This document shows positions 27,125-36,381 of a stretch of 64,000 bases of DNA, piece by piece; within the stretch, counting starts at the first letter, position 1; every line of letters begins with the position of its first letter. The notes under the pieces are model-generated. The model was given only the letters and a program-made list of their open reading frames with translations, was not told the DNA's origin and made no database searches. The translations under genes and the position numbers were made by a program. Source of the stretch: Bacteroidales bacterium (GTDB lineage Bacteria; Bacteroidota; Bacteroidia; Bacteroidales; Prolixibacteraceae); NCBI GenBank assembly GCA_012719495.1, contig JAAYAG010000122.1, forward strand, positions 25,481-89,480, written 5' to 3'.

Positions 27125-27132
27125 CAAAATTA
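27125..27132 (-). promoter_or_regulatory. Promoter -7 box for porU
   Basis: On the minus strand TAATTTTG, perfect TAnnTTTG, 25 bases before the porU start. The 251-base porU/gldJ gap holds this and the opposing gldJ box. Confidence 0.45.
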
Positions 27133-27288
27133 AAATATTGTAGGACGAATTTTATTTGGTAGGGATCAAAATAAGTAAAATGAAACAACGTTTTCTCACA
27201 AATGGTTGAGTAGATTTCAATTTAAAATTTATTTTTGTGTTTTATTTAAGAAAAAAATTGAATTTTATTGAACTAAAGAAAATGATTA

Positions 27289-27323
27289 AATACAATAAGT
27301 ATTGGTCATTTTAGTTATATTTG
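27289..27323 (+). promoter_or_regulatory. Promoter of gldJ
   Basis: TATATTTG (27316-27323) is a perfect -7 box 27 bases before the ATG at 27351. A short inverted repeat AATAC-N5-GTATT (27289-27303) lies at the expected -33 position. Confidence 0.5.
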
Positions 27324-27350
27324 TTGCTAAACATTGTAATTATTTGGAAA

Positions 27351-28802
27351 ATGAGACAAATTACATTGATTCTGATAATGTTGCTTCTGGTCTTTACAGG
27401 TTGTAATAGTTCAAAGACGAAGAAAAGTCCGCTGTCAAAAACCGGAGGTCAGCCTTCTCGCACTACAGGGTGGCAAGCAAACGATATGGAAGTGTTTGGT
27501 TTTACTGACCCGGCCTATATAGAGCAACAGACTGGTCCTGGTTTGGTATTGGTTCAAGGTGGAACATTTACCATGGGTAGAATCGACGAAGATGTAATGC
27601 GCGATTGGGACAATACCCCTCGTCGTGTTACTATTGCTTCTTTCTACATGGACGAAACCGAGGTAACCAATCTCGATTATAGGCAGTATCTGGCATGGTT
27701 GAGGTATGTATATCCCGGAAATTCTGAAGTATATCAAAAAGCATTGCCCGACACCTTGGTTTGGCGAGAAGAACTGGCTTACAACGAACCCTGGGTGGGT
27801 AATTACCTCAGACATCCATCATATAGTAATTACCCCGTAGTTGGTGTAAGCTGGATTCAGGCAAATAATTACTGTAAATGGAGAACTGACCGTGTAAATG
27901 AATATCTTTTAGTAGAAAACGGATACCTTGCCCTTGACTCTGCTCAGCGCGATGCCAACACTTTCTCAACTGAAGGATACCTGATGAACCATTATCAGGG
28001 AACTCCGGGTCAATATGACGAACGGATTCGTTGGGAAAATGGTTTATTGCTTCCTAACTACCGACTTCCGACCGAAGCTGAGTGGGAATATGCAGCCCTT
28101 GGGCTTATAGGCGAAGCCGATGGCGAATTGCTTACACAGCGTAGAATGTATCCTTGGTCGGGTACTTTTATCCGTGAAGACCAGAAAAATGCCAAAGGTC
28201 AGATGAGGGCAAACTACGTCAGAGGACGAGGCGACTACATGGGTATGGCCGGGGCTCTTAATGATGCTGCTGACATAGCTGGCGATGTATTTTCTTATGC
28301 TCCCAATGATTATGGTATATATTGTATGGCAGGTAACGTGAACGAATGGGTTGCCGATGTTTATCGTCCCTTAACTCCGTTCGACGTAGAAGAATTTCAA
28401 CCTTTCCGTGGAAATGTTATTACAGAATACCGTCGCGATGCTCAAGGTAATGTTCTTTTTAATGATTTAGGACAGCCTGTTCTCGACACTGTTGCCGATT
28501 ATCGTAACTATGGTGATGGCGATTATCGTTCACTGACCGATCAAAGCAAATGGCTGCAAAAGCAAGATTCTCTTTCAACTAACTACATGTATGTTCAAAG
28601 TAAAAGCGCTGGTGTAATCAGTTCAATGATTACCGACCGTGAAAGAGTTTATAAAGGTGGTTCATGGCGTGATCGTGCGTATTGGTTGAATCCAGGCTCA
28701 AGGCGTCACCTCGATGAAAGAGATGCCCGTGCCGATATCGGTTTCCGTTGCGCGATGACCCGTCTCGGCCCTCCTATTCAAGGAAAAACTTCAAAAAAAT
28801 AA
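27351..28802 (+). CDS. gldJ: GldJ-like lipoprotein with SUMF1/formylglycine-enzyme-like domain (T9SS/gliding)
   Basis: 483 residues from the ATG at 27351, which gives the lipoprotein signal MRQITLILIMLLLVFTGC (lipidated C18). The residues after the cysteine (NSSKTKK) lack acidic surface-export signals, fitting a periplasm-facing outer-membrane lipoprotein. A SUMF1-type domain spans about 65-475: VLVQGGTFTMGRIDED, FYMDETEVTNLDYRQYL, NYRLPTEAEWEYAALG, and a closing GGSWRDRAYWLNPGSRR. The sequence is nearer GldJ than GldK/PorK. In Flavobacterium, gldJ sits next to porU/porV and is needed for T9SS ring assembly, as expected here. Paralogous GldK is the main alternative. Confidence 0.85.
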   Translation: MRQITLILIMLLLVFTGCNSSKTKKSPLSKTGGQPSRTTGWQANDMEVFGFTDPAYIEQQTGPGLVLVQGGTFTMGRIDEDVMRDWDNTPRRVTIASFYMDETEVTNLDYRQYLAWLRYVYPGNSEVYQKALPDTLVWREELAYNEPWVGNYLRHPSYSNYPVVGVSWIQANNYCKWRTDRVNEYLLVENGYLALDSAQRDANTFSTEGYLMNHYQGTPGQYDERIRWENGLLLPNYRLPTEAEWEYAALGLIGEADGELLTQRRMYPWSGTFIREDQKNAKGQMRANYVRGRGDYMGMAGALNDAADIAGDVFSYAPNDYGIYCMAGNVNEWVADVYRPLTPFDVEEFQPFRGNVITEYRRDAQGNVLFNDLGQPVLDTVADYRNYGDGDYRSLTDQSKWLQKQDSLSTNYMYVQSKSAGVISSMITDRERVYKGGSWRDRAYWLNPGSRRHLDERDARADIGFRCAMTRLGPPIQGKTSKK

Positions 28803-28807
28803 ATATA

Positions 28808-28840
28808 AGATCCTGCTGAAAAATCAGCAGGATTTTTTTT
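28808..28840 (+). terminator. Terminator after gldJ
   Basis: TCCTGCTGA / TCAGCAGGA with AAAA loop and eight T. It ends only 14 bases before the murF start. Confidence 0.92.
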
Positions 28841-28854
28841 AACAATGAAACCTA

Positions 28855-30165
28855 ATGGACCGAACTATTCAATATTTATATTTGCTGTATAAGAAAAATC
28901 AACGGGTATTTACCGATAGCCGTCAGGCATCTGGAGGCGGGATTTTTTTTGCATTGAAAGGCGATAATTTTGATGGAAACGATTTTGTTGAAAAAGCCAT
29001 TGCCCAGGGTGCTGATTATGCTGTATCTGACCGCAAAGATTTTATTGGAAATGAAAGTGTTATTTATGTTGAGGATACTTTAAAAGCGCTTCAGCTTTTA
29101 GCCAATTACCACCGGCGGCAGCTTTCAATCCCAGTTCTTGCTATAACTGGAACCAATGGTAAAACCACTACCAAGGAGTTAATATCTAGTGTTTTGGCTG
29201 CGAAATACAATGTTTTGTTTACTCAGGGAAACCTCAATAATCACATTGGAGTGCCACTTACTCTGTTGAAGATTACCGATGAACACACGCTGGCTGTTAT
29301 CGAAATGGGGGCAAACCACCCGGGTGAAATAGATTTTTTGTGTACTATAGCAGAACCTGATTATGGGTTGATTACCAACGTGGGGCGTGCTCACCTCGAA
29401 GGGTTTGGCTCGTTTGAGGGGGTGAAAAAAACCAAAGGTGAATTATACCGGTTTGTAGCAAAATCGGGCAAAGCGCTTTTTGTTAATGTCGGGAATGAGC
29501 ATTTATTAAAGATGCTTCCGGAGGGAGTTGAGAAAATTACTTATTCGCAGGCTGACAACAACGCAATGTTAGTCGGCGAAGTTGCCAGTGATGGGTTGTT
29601 GCTGGTAGCGAAAGTATTATTTTCCAAGGGTTGGCTCTACATTAAAACAAACCTGACAGGAGCATATAATCTCGAAAATGTGTTGGCCGCTTGTTGTGTC
29701 GGTTCATATTTCAATGTCGATCCTTTGCTTATTCAAAAGCAAATCGAAAATTATGTACCTTCAAATAACCGGTCTCAGGTGATGAAGCTAAACAGCAATG
29801 TGATTATTGTAGATTGTTATAATGCAAACCCTTCGAGTATGGAGGTTTCGGTGCGGAATTTTATGCAAATGAAAAGCCAGTCGAAGACTATGATCCTTGG
29901 CGATATGCTTGAGCTTGGTGATGAATCGGAGGCAGAACACAGAAAAATTGTTGAGTTGGTTTTATCGTCGGGTATTGATGATGTGTATTGGATTGGTAAT
30001 AATTTTTCGCAGGTAGCTCCTGATTCAGCAAAGAAATTTGATCGGGTTGATGATTTATTGCCCGTGTTGGGGAAGATGAACTATCAAGATCGGATGATTC
30101 TCATTAAGGGTTCGAGGGGTATACAATTGGAAAAAGCAATTCCGGTTTTTAACTTGACAACTTAG
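28855..30165 (+). CDS. murF: UDP-N-acetylmuramoyl-tripeptide--D-alanyl-D-alanine ligase
   Basis: 436 residues. Adds D-Ala-D-Ala to the UDP-MurNAc-tripeptide, the last cytoplasmic step in peptidoglycan precursor assembly. The N-terminal domain has the DSRQASGGGIFFALKG motif, the central domain the ATP loop ITGTNGKTTTKEL (about 103-115), then EMGANHPGEI, NVGRAHLEGFGS, and the C-terminal domain VDCYNANPSSM and ILGDMLELG. All catalytic motifs are intact. It stands alone rather than in a mur cluster, and starts 14 bases after the gldJ terminator with no visible -7 box, so its expression may rely on readthrough. Confidence 0.96.
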   Translation: MDRTIQYLYLLYKKNQRVFTDSRQASGGGIFFALKGDNFDGNDFVEKAIAQGADYAVSDRKDFIGNESVIYVEDTLKALQLLANYHRRQLSIPVLAITGTNGKTTTKELISSVLAAKYNVLFTQGNLNNHIGVPLTLLKITDEHTLAVIEMGANHPGEIDFLCTIAEPDYGLITNVGRAHLEGFGSFEGVKKTKGELYRFVAKSGKALFVNVGNEHLLKMLPEGVEKITYSQADNNAMLVGEVASDGLLLVAKVLFSKGWLYIKTNLTGAYNLENVLAACCVGSYFNVDPLLIQKQIENYVPSNNRSQVMKLNSNVIIVDCYNANPSSMEVSVRNFMQMKSQSKTMILGDMLELGDESEAEHRKIVELVLSSGIDDVYWIGNNFSQVAPDSAKKFDRVDDLLPVLGKMNYQDRMILIKGSRGIQLEKAIPVFNLTT

Positions 30166-30203
30166 ATATTTTAAACCTTCACTCCGGCTAGTTTGTTCAA
30201 AAG

Positions 30204-30231
30204 CAAAAAAAGTCCCGCGTTGGCGGGACCT
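30204..30231 (-). terminator. Terminator of the (interrupted) thioredoxin gene
   Basis: GTCCCGC / GCGGGAC with a four-base loop; on the minus strand a seven-base T run follows. It lies just after the thioredoxin stop and also faces murF. Confidence 0.88.
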
Positions 30232-30233
30232 GA

Positions 30234-30410
30234 TTAGTCTTTTGTTACACCCAAAACTTCTTTAAACGCTTGCTCGAAAGTTTCTTTCGGAAGAGCACCC
30301 ATTGCCATTTGTGGTTTGCCTTCTTTGGGGACAAACAATAGCGACGGAATGCTTTGTATGCCGAACATCGCAGCTAATTCACGTTCCTCTTCGGTGTTCA
30401 CTTTGTAAAT
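30234..30410 (-). pseudogene. Thioredoxin, C-terminal fragment (gene split by insertion sequence)
   Basis: 58 codons plus stop encoding IYKVNTEEERELAAMFGIQ, then the cis-proline region SIPSLLF and the tail ending EVLGVTKD. It is the missing half of the thioredoxin whose first 62 codons are at 31908-32093; the two halves join in frame once one copy of the duplicated target bases is removed, restoring a 120-residue protein. The fragment has no active site. An open frame continues from it into the insertion sequence but has no known start signal, so it is probably silent. Confidence 0.9.
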
Positions 30411-30507
30411 ATTTAGTTGAACGTGAATAATACCGTCAGCCACATCTAAACATTTGATTATTAACAGCTGATTGTTCGTAAGTTCCGGATTATATACCAT
30501 AAAAAAT

Positions 30508-30541
30508 GCAAGGTTTTCGGTAAATTGGCAGAAAACCTTGC
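30508..30541 (+). promoter_or_regulatory. Hairpin just before the transposase start
   Basis: Eleven-bp perfect stem GCAAGGTTTTC / GAAAACCTTGC with a 12-base loop, ending four bases before the ATG at 30546. Many insertion sequences use such a structure to block translation of mRNA entering from outside; that role is inferred here. Confidence 0.5.
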
Positions 30542-30545
30542 AGAA

Positions 30546-31880
30546 ATGATCGGAAAAATAGAAAAGAACCCTCAATTAGAGATGTTCAAAGTCCCACTCA
30601 AGCAATTCATTAACGAAGGCCATGAACTGGTACTACTTTCCCGGAAAATCGACTGGGAACAGCTTCAATCAGAGCTAAGCGTATACTATTGCGGGGATAA
30701 TGGTAGGCCGTGCATACCTATCCGCACCATTGCGGGCATCGTTCTTTTGAAGCGGATATTTGACGAAAGTGACGAGAGCATATTGGACAGATGGGTAGAA
30801 AACCCCTATTGGCAATATTTCTGTGGGGAAGTTTATTTCCAGTACGAGCCTCCTTTTGACCGGACTGAACTGATCAAGTTCCGCAAACGGATTGGCGAAG
30901 AAGGCTCGGAAAAACTGCTCAAAATGTCGGTTCAACTGTTCACCAAGAAAGAGTTCCAGGAAGATGAGGTTTTGATCGATACAACAGTGCAGGAGAAGAA
31001 CATCACTTACCCTACGGATGTAAAACTACAAAAGAAAATTATCGAGAAGTGCAGGGAGATTGCGGTCAAAGAAGGGATCGAACTACGGCAGACTTACCGG
31101 AGGGAACTGAAACAGCTGATGATAGACCAGCGTTTCCACAACCATCCCCGGCGGAGGAAGAAGGCATTGGCAGCTGCCCGCAGGATAAAAGTCATTGCCG
31201 GAAGGGTTATGCGCGACGTTGAAAGGAAAATGGACAACAACCAAAAAGAAAAGTACGCACCACAACTTGATATTTTCAACAAAGTATTGGCACAGGAAAG
31301 GAGCAGCAACGATAAGGTTTACAGTTTGCACCAACCCCATGTGAAGTGCATCGCCAAAGGGAAAGAGGCGAAGAAGTATGAGTTTGGGAACAAAACATCG
31401 ATCGTAAAGACGAAGAAATCGGGGATCATTGTTGGGGCAATGGCATTTATCGACAATGTTTACGATGGCGACACCCTGTTGCCACAATTGGAACAAACGG
31501 AAAGGATCACCGCTCACAAACCCAAAGTAGGGATTGCCGACAGGGGCTACAAAGGGCGAAAGTCCGTAAACGGGGTACAGATCGTAATCCCTGCAAAATT
31601 GCCAGCTTATGCGACCAATTATCAAAAGCAGAAAGCAAGGAAACGGTTTAGGGCAAGGGCGGGGATCGAACCGACGATCGGACATCTCAAACAAGACCAC
31701 CGGATGGGCAGGAATTACCTTTTGGACGAGCAGGGCGATTTGGTCAATACCCTGCTGGCGGCGGCAGGGTTCAACTTAAGAAAAATGCTCCAGCGGTTGA
31801 AGGCTGGAGCACTTGATATTTTTGTCAGATTTATCTGGCGTATTTTTGCCATGGGTTGGAACCCCAAATATGCGTTTTAA
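30546..31880 (+). CDS. IS5-family-like DDE transposase
   Basis: 444 residues from the ATG at 30546 (the frame is open to a TTG at 30525, inside the leader hairpin). The N-terminal DUF772-like helical region reads CIPIRTIAGIVLLKRIFDES and WVENPYWQYFCGE. DDE residues: first Asp in VLIDTTVQEKN, second in GIADRGYKG, Glu in AGIEPTIGHLKQDHR. A long Lys/Arg-rich insertion lies between the first and second Asp. The frame is intact, so the element may be active. IS1182-type is the nearest alternative family label. Confidence 0.92.
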   Translation: MIGKIEKNPQLEMFKVPLKQFINEGHELVLLSRKIDWEQLQSELSVYYCGDNGRPCIPIRTIAGIVLLKRIFDESDESILDRWVENPYWQYFCGEVYFQYEPPFDRTELIKFRKRIGEEGSEKLLKMSVQLFTKKEFQEDEVLIDTTVQEKNITYPTDVKLQKKIIEKCREIAVKEGIELRQTYRRELKQLMIDQRFHNHPRRRKKALAAARRIKVIAGRVMRDVERKMDNNQKEKYAPQLDIFNKVLAQERSSNDKVYSLHQPHVKCIAKGKEAKKYEFGNKTSIVKTKKSGIIVGAMAFIDNVYDGDTLLPQLEQTERITAHKPKVGIADRGYKGRKSVNGVQIVIPAKLPAYATNYQKQKARKRFRARAGIEPTIGHLKQDHRMGRNYLLDEQGDLVNTLLAAAGFNLRKMLQRLKAGALDIFVRFIWRIFAMGWNPKYAF

Positions 31881-31907
31881 AAAAACATGGGTTTTTCACG
31901 TTCGACT

Positions 31908-32093
31908 ATTTAGCTTTTTACCATATTCTTGCTGAAGTTGTTCTAGCACAGGGGCAATCATTTTACAGGGGCCGCACCAATCGGCATAAAAGTCTATTAA
32001 ACAAGGGGCATCGCCTTCAAATTTCCAATCTTTATTTTCCTCAAAGTTGAAAACTTTATTTTTAAATGTGTCGATAGTTAAATGTTCTAACAT
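31908..32093 (-). pseudogene. Thioredoxin, N-terminal fragment with active site
   Basis: 62 codons from the ATG at 32093, including the [16 protein letters not shown] active site (C40 and C43). The frame then runs into the insertion sequence and stops after NSRT. Without the rest of the fold (the last beta strands and cis-proline) it is unlikely to be a working thioredoxin. Original function: disulfide reduction in the cytoplasm. A good minus-strand -7 box still stands upstream, so the fragment is probably transcribed. Confidence 0.92.
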
Positions 32094-32142
32094 AGTATTT
32101 GTTTTTTAGTTGTTTCTTACTTGAGTTATATGTATTACACGA

Positions 32143-32150
32143 CAAAGATA
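32143..32150 (-). promoter_or_regulatory. Promoter -7 box of the split thioredoxin gene
   Basis: On the minus strand TATCTTTG, perfect TAnnTTTG, 50 bases before the thioredoxin ATG. Confidence 0.5.
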
Positions 32151-32174
32151 GAGCGGCGTTTTTCATTTTTCTGT

Positions 32175-32182
32175 TACTTTTG
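32175..32182 (+). promoter_or_regulatory. Promoter -7 box for the CCA-enzyme gene
   Basis: TACTTTTG, perfect TAnnTTTG, giving a leader of about 25 nt. It is divergent from, and 25 bases away from, the thioredoxin box. Confidence 0.5.
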
Positions 32183-32214
32183 TCACATAGCATTTTATTG
32201 TCAGGGAGCAAGCA

Positions 32215-33642
32215 ATGATGGATTTTTCAAAGCATATTGATTCTGTTGTTTTCAAGGCTGTTGCAAAACAAGTACAGGAGTTGGGGGTTGAGGCCTATGT
32301 AATTGGCGGTTTTGTGAGAGACTTGGTTCTTGGCAGGCCATCTAAAGATGTCGATTTTGTTACCACTGGCGATGGTATTGAGTTGGCAAGCAAAGTTGCC
32401 CATTCTCTTAATCCACGCATAAAAGTGAATTATTTCAAAAATTTTGGAACGGCACAGTTCAATTACCAGGGGCTTGATTTTGAATTTGTTGGTGCAAGGA
32501 AAGAATCGTATTCCCGAGACTCGCGAAAGCCAGTTGTTGAAAGAGGAACACTGGAAGACGATTTAAACCGTCGCGATTTTACAATTAATGCAATGGCGAT
32601 TAGTTTAAACGGCAATTCTTTTGGACAACTCATCGATCCGTTTAATGGATTACATCATATCGATATAAAATTGATTAAAACGCCTCTCGATCCGGAGATA
32701 ACTTTCGACGACGACCCCTTGAGAATGATGCGTGCCATTCGGTTTTCAGCCCAGTTGAGCTTCTCTATCGAAGAGGAAACGTTTAATGCAATTGCAAAAT
32801 ATAACGAACGAATCTCTATCGTTTCAAAAGAAAGGATCGTAGACGAGTTGAATAAAATAATGCTGTCGGCAAAGCCCTCGGTAGGTTTTAAACTCATGGA
32901 TAAAGCAGGGCTCCTGCCTCATATATTGCCTGAAATGTCCCGGATGAAAGGTGTTGAGGTAAAAAACGGGATAGGCCATAAAGACAATTTTCATCATACA
33001 CTGGAAGTACTCGACCAATTGTCAAAAAAATCAGACGACTTATGGCTGAGATGGTCAGCTCTTTTACATGACATAGCCAAGCCTCTTACCAAGAAGTTTG
33101 TTGAAGGGCAGGGGTGGACTTTCTATGGACATAACTACTTGGGAGCTAAAATTATTCCTGGCATTTTCAAGCGACTTAAACTTCCTCTCAACGAAAAAAT
33201 GAAGTTTGTTCAGAAGATGGTGGGCTTACACATGAGGCCAATTGTACTTAGCGAAGAAGAAGTTACCGATTCGGCCGTAAGGCGGTTACTTTTCGAGGCA
33301 GGAGATGATATTGACTTACTTATGACTCTTTGTGAGGCCGATATCACTTCGAAAAATGAAGAAAAAGTAAATACTTTCCTGAATAATTTTCAACTGGTAC
33401 GCAGTAAACTGAAAGATATTGAAGAGCGAGATGCTATTCGTAATTTTCAGCCACCGGTATCGGGAGAGACTATTATGAGTACATTTGGAATTGGTCCGGG
33501 CCGGGAAGTTGGAATTATCAAAAACACCATAAAGGAAGCAATTTTGGATGGTGAGATACACAATAACTTTGAAGAAGCATTTCAGCTGATGCTGAAGCAA
33601 GGAAAAGAATTGGGCTTGCTTCCAAAGAATCAGAAAGGGTAA
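32215..33642 (+). CDS. tRNA nucleotidyltransferase / poly(A) polymerase family protein with HD domain
   Basis: 475 residues, class II family. The catalytic head has [19 protein letters not shown] (metal-binding DVD), then [11 protein letters not shown] and the body region [18 protein letters not shown]-terminal HD phosphohydrolase domain follows ([16 protein letters not shown], then LLHDIAKP), as in CCA enzymes of many Bacteroidota. It most likely adds or repairs the CCA end of tRNAs; poly(A) activity cannot be excluded. The ATG at 32218 is an alternative start. Monocistronic by position. Confidence 0.92.
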   Translation: MMDFSKHIDSVVFKAVAKQVQELGVEAYVIGGFVRDLVLGRPSKDVDFVTTGDGIELASKVAHSLNPRIKVNYFKNFGTAQFNYQGLDFEFVGARKESYSRDSRKPVVERGTLEDDLNRRDFTINAMAISLNGNSFGQLIDPFNGLHHIDIKLIKTPLDPEITFDDDPLRMMRAIRFSAQLSFSIEEETFNAIAKYNERISIVSKERIVDELNKIMLSAKPSVGFKLMDKAGLLPHILPEMSRMKGVEVKNGIGHKDNFHHTLEVLDQLSKKSDDLWLRWSALLHDIAKPLTKKFVEGQGWTFYGHNYLGAKIIPGIFKRLKLPLNEKMKFVQKMVGLHMRPIVLSEEEVTDSAVRRLLFEAGDDIDLLMTLCEADITSKNEEKVNTFLNNFQLVRSKLKDIEERDAIRNFQPPVSGETIMSTFGIGPGREVGIIKNTIKEAILDGEIHNNFEEAFQLMLKQGKELGLLPKNQKG

Positions 33643-33832
33643 AGGTATAAAATTGTGCAACCTCAAAAAGTTGTACTCAATAATCTGAGTTAATTCCGAG
33701 TAAAAACACTGACCGAACGGGGTTAAAAGTATCATTATTAATTGTATTATCCTTATTTGCAGGATTTTGATTTGCGGACTGTTAAAATAATATCTTCGCA
33801 ACTTTTAACCATCTCGAATACTTTTTTTTTAA

Positions 33833-33840
33833 TATTTTTG
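33833..33840 (+). promoter_or_regulatory. Promoter -7 box for the fasciclin/SusCD operon
   Basis: TATTTTTG, perfect TAnnTTTG, giving a leader of about 35 nt. A second near-match (TTTG at 33766-33769, then TATCTTCG at 33791-33798) lies upstream. The 241-base gap shows no other structure. Confidence 0.5.
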
Positions 33841-33883
33841 GAGTTTGTTAAAAAGTGTTATCATTTTAAAATGACAAGACGCA

Positions 33884-36208
33884 ATGGCTAAAAGGAAATT
33901 TTTATGGAGCATTCTGGTGCTTCTGATCATATTTTTTTCATGCAAAGACGACCAAGATAAATATGCCCGTCCTGAATGGTTAGCAGGGAAAGTATATTCT
34001 CAAATTGAGGATGTTGATGAACTTTCAGAATTTGCTAAATGCATAAAGATCGTTGGCTACGATTCTGTAATTAACGTTTCGGGGAGTTATACCGTATTTG
34101 CACCAACCAATGATGCAATAAAACAGTACTTGCAAAAGAATAATTATAGTTCGGTTGACGATATTCCTAGGGCAAAGCTATTAGAGATAGTTAAATATCA
34201 TATTGTACAAAACCCATGGAGCCGGGATCAGTTACGTTCACTTGACGTTAACGGTTGGATTGACCCGGAAGATGAGGAAAATGATGAACCACGAGGGTTT
34301 AAGAGGCAAACCTTGTTGCTGCGCGATAACTTCAAATGCGGAGTCAAAGTATTGGATCAAGAAAAGAAGATGCTTATGATTATTGACTCTTCAACGACAA
34401 CTTGGAACCGTAGGGTCATTACCGATTCGCGAAAGTTCGCTCCGATTTTTTATGCTGAATATTTCGGAATTTATAATTTGCAGCTTTCTGATTATGCATT
34501 CTACTTTGACCGGCAATTTGAAAATGCCGACGATATGTATTATGTTGATGCTAAACTTCTGGGGCAGGAGATTTTTGCTGAAAACGGCTTTATACATAGA
34601 ATTGATAGGGTTGTTGAACCATTGCTCAATGCAAATGAAATTTTAACTTCTACTACGGATGATTACGATTACTCAAAATTTTTAAATTTAGTAAACCAAT
34701 TCCCATCTTTGAATTGGAACTCTGACAAAACATATGATCAGGAAGGTGCCGATCTGGGCTTGGCGGTTGATTCACTTTTCGATTTAACGTATCCAGAACT
34801 TACATTCAATATAAATAGTGAAAAGACTAAAGCTATTTCGGGTGGAGCGGGTCTACCCAGTGATGTAACCATCCGGTTTCACCACGGATTGATTGCACCA
34901 ACCAATGAGGCTTTCGATAAGTTCGTCAATCAATATATTGTAGGTTTTAATCAATGGGGATCTCTCGAAAAGGTACCGTATAAAATCCAGAAAATTATTG
35001 CTAACACTTATTTTTCAGGGAACCCGATTTATGAAAGCGATATTGCCAATGGGTTTTATAACGGAGAAGGAGATATCCTGCGCCTCGACCGTTCAACGGT
35101 TGTTCAAAAGCAATTTGGAAGTAACTGTACATTTATAGGAGTGAATGAACCTATTGTTCCCCGTGCGTTTAAAAGTGTTACAGGTCCCGTGTATCGTCAA
35201 ACCGGCTATTCAACAGTAATGAACGCTATTGAATTTTCGGGCTTGCTTTCGGCTTTGAAACGAGAAGGGAAAAACTATGGACTATTTGTTGTACCAGACA
35301 GCCGATTGAAATTTGACTCAACATTGCTGTTCTATCCAAAGATGAGAGCCAATGACTATGAGGAATTTAGAGCCTATCAAAGAGCTAAGCAAGGGAATAG
35401 GGCGTTTTTCCTTTCGGCAAACGATATCAGGTTGTTGCTTTTGAACCAAGTTACTGTTGATTTGCCAACAGGAAGTGCCAATAAAGAGTTTTTACAAACG
35501 CTAGCTGGGAACTATATAGTTTGGGACAACAGAACAGGCTTGGTTAGGGGAACAACAAGTTCGACCGATGGTCATAACGGTAGTGGTGACAGGGTTGATA
35601 TTTCTCCATTTAAAATAAGTGAAGATACCGATAATGGGAACACCTATAATGTTGACGCCTGGTTCAGCTTTTCTACTGTGACATTATACAATACCATTGC
35701 AAGCGAATTTAAAGAATTTCACAGCTTACTTGTGAAAGCAGGCTTAGCTGATGAAAGCCGATATGTTTACAAGTTTATTTCTTCAAGTCAGTTATACACA
35801 GTTTTTGCTCCTACACCAGAAGCACTGCAAGCTGCAAATGCCAGTGCCCTAGAAGGTGAAGAATTGGTTAGGTTCTTAAAAATGCATTTTGTAGTTGGCG
35901 ATTTGATTTTTACCGATGGGAAAAAACCTGCTGGTTATTATGAAACCACATATTCAGTTGCAGCCACATCAAATTCTCCTGCACATAACTTAGCGATTTA
36001 TATTACCCCAGGCACCGACAAGATTAGCATAGCCGGATCAAATGGCGGTAATTATCTTACGGTTAATGAATCAGAAAAAACAAACATTGTATCGTCGCGA
36101 AACCTGAATGCATCGAATGCAACTACGAATTATAAAAATATTGCCACAACAGGCGTAATACATTCTATTGATAAAGCGTTGATTTTTAATCAAATTGATG
36201 TGAAATAG
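33884..36208 (+). CDS. Surface lipoprotein with about four fasciclin (FAS1) domains
   Basis: 774 residues. Lipoprotein signal with lipidated C20 (IIFFSCKDDQD); the acidic residues right after it match the Bacteroidota surface-export signal. FAS1 modules are seen at about 40-265 (SGSYTVFAPTNDAIKQYL ... NGFIHRIDRVVEPL), 265-430 (GLIAPTNEAFDKFV), 430-590 (weaker, GLFVVPDSRLKFDS) and 595-772 (YTVFAPTPEAL ... GVIHSIDKAL). FAS1 domains mediate adhesion or ligand binding; no enzyme motif is present. First gene of the seven-gene operon. Confidence 0.85.
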   Translation: MAKRKFLWSILVLLIIFFSCKDDQDKYARPEWLAGKVYSQIEDVDELSEFAKCIKIVGYDSVINVSGSYTVFAPTNDAIKQYLQKNNYSSVDDIPRAKLLEIVKYHIVQNPWSRDQLRSLDVNGWIDPEDEENDEPRGFKRQTLLLRDNFKCGVKVLDQEKKMLMIIDSSTTTWNRRVITDSRKFAPIFYAEYFGIYNLQLSDYAFYFDRQFENADDMYYVDAKLLGQEIFAENGFIHRIDRVVEPLLNANEILTSTTDDYDYSKFLNLVNQFPSLNWNSDKTYDQEGADLGLAVDSLFDLTYPELTFNINSEKTKAISGGAGLPSDVTIRFHHGLIAPTNEAFDKFVNQYIVGFNQWGSLEKVPYKIQKIIANTYFSGNPIYESDIANGFYNGEGDILRLDRSTVVQKQFGSNCTFIGVNEPIVPRAFKSVTGPVYRQTGYSTVMNAIEFSGLLSALKREGKNYGLFVVPDSRLKFDSTLLFYPKMRANDYEEFRAYQRAKQGNRAFFLSANDIRLLLLNQVTVDLPTGSANKEFLQTLAGNYIVWDNRTGLVRGTTSSTDGHNGSGDRVDISPFKISEDTDNGNTYNVDAWFSFSTVTLYNTIASEFKEFHSLLVKAGLADESRYVYKFISSSQLYTVFAPTPEALQAANASALEGEELVRFLKMHFVVGDLIFTDGKKPAGYYETTYSVAATSNSPAHNLAIYITPGTDKISIAGSNGGNYLTVNESEKTNIVSSRNLNASNATTNYKNIATTGVIHSIDKALIFNQIDVK

Positions 36209-36381
36209 TTTGTTGCGATTAGTTAAAAGAAATGGAAATTAGGCGTTTAAATATAATGAGGCGAACAATTATACAAAACACTGGCATAGGTAAACCAAGA
36301 AACGGTTTGTTATCAAAATGTGCCATGCAATCTTGCTCTATGTCAGCATCTTCTGGCAATAACGCGATTAATCTTTTTTGT

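Larger units (their letters stand above)
30415..31907 (+). mobile_element. IS5-like insertion sequence inside the thioredoxin gene
   Basis: About 1.49 kb. Ends are imperfect inverted repeats: AGTTGAACGTGAA at the left and, reversed, AGTCGAACGTGAA at the right. The flanks share ATTT (30411-30414 and 31908-31911), a plausible 4-bp target duplication; because ATTTAG, or even TATTTAG, occurs at both edges, the exact border is uncertain by two or three bases. One transposase gene fills the element. The clean in-frame restoration of thioredoxin on excision shows that this is a recent insertion. Confidence 0.92.

Noticed and set aside
31083..31700. A 205-codon open frame on the minus strand inside the insertion sequence.
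   Set aside because: It is the complement of the transposase gene, has no family-like motif, and is explained by transposase codon use.
33650..33710. Possible terminator after the CCA-enzyme gene (ACTCA / TGAGT hairpin).
   Set aside because: Stem of five base pairs without a T run; too weak to call.
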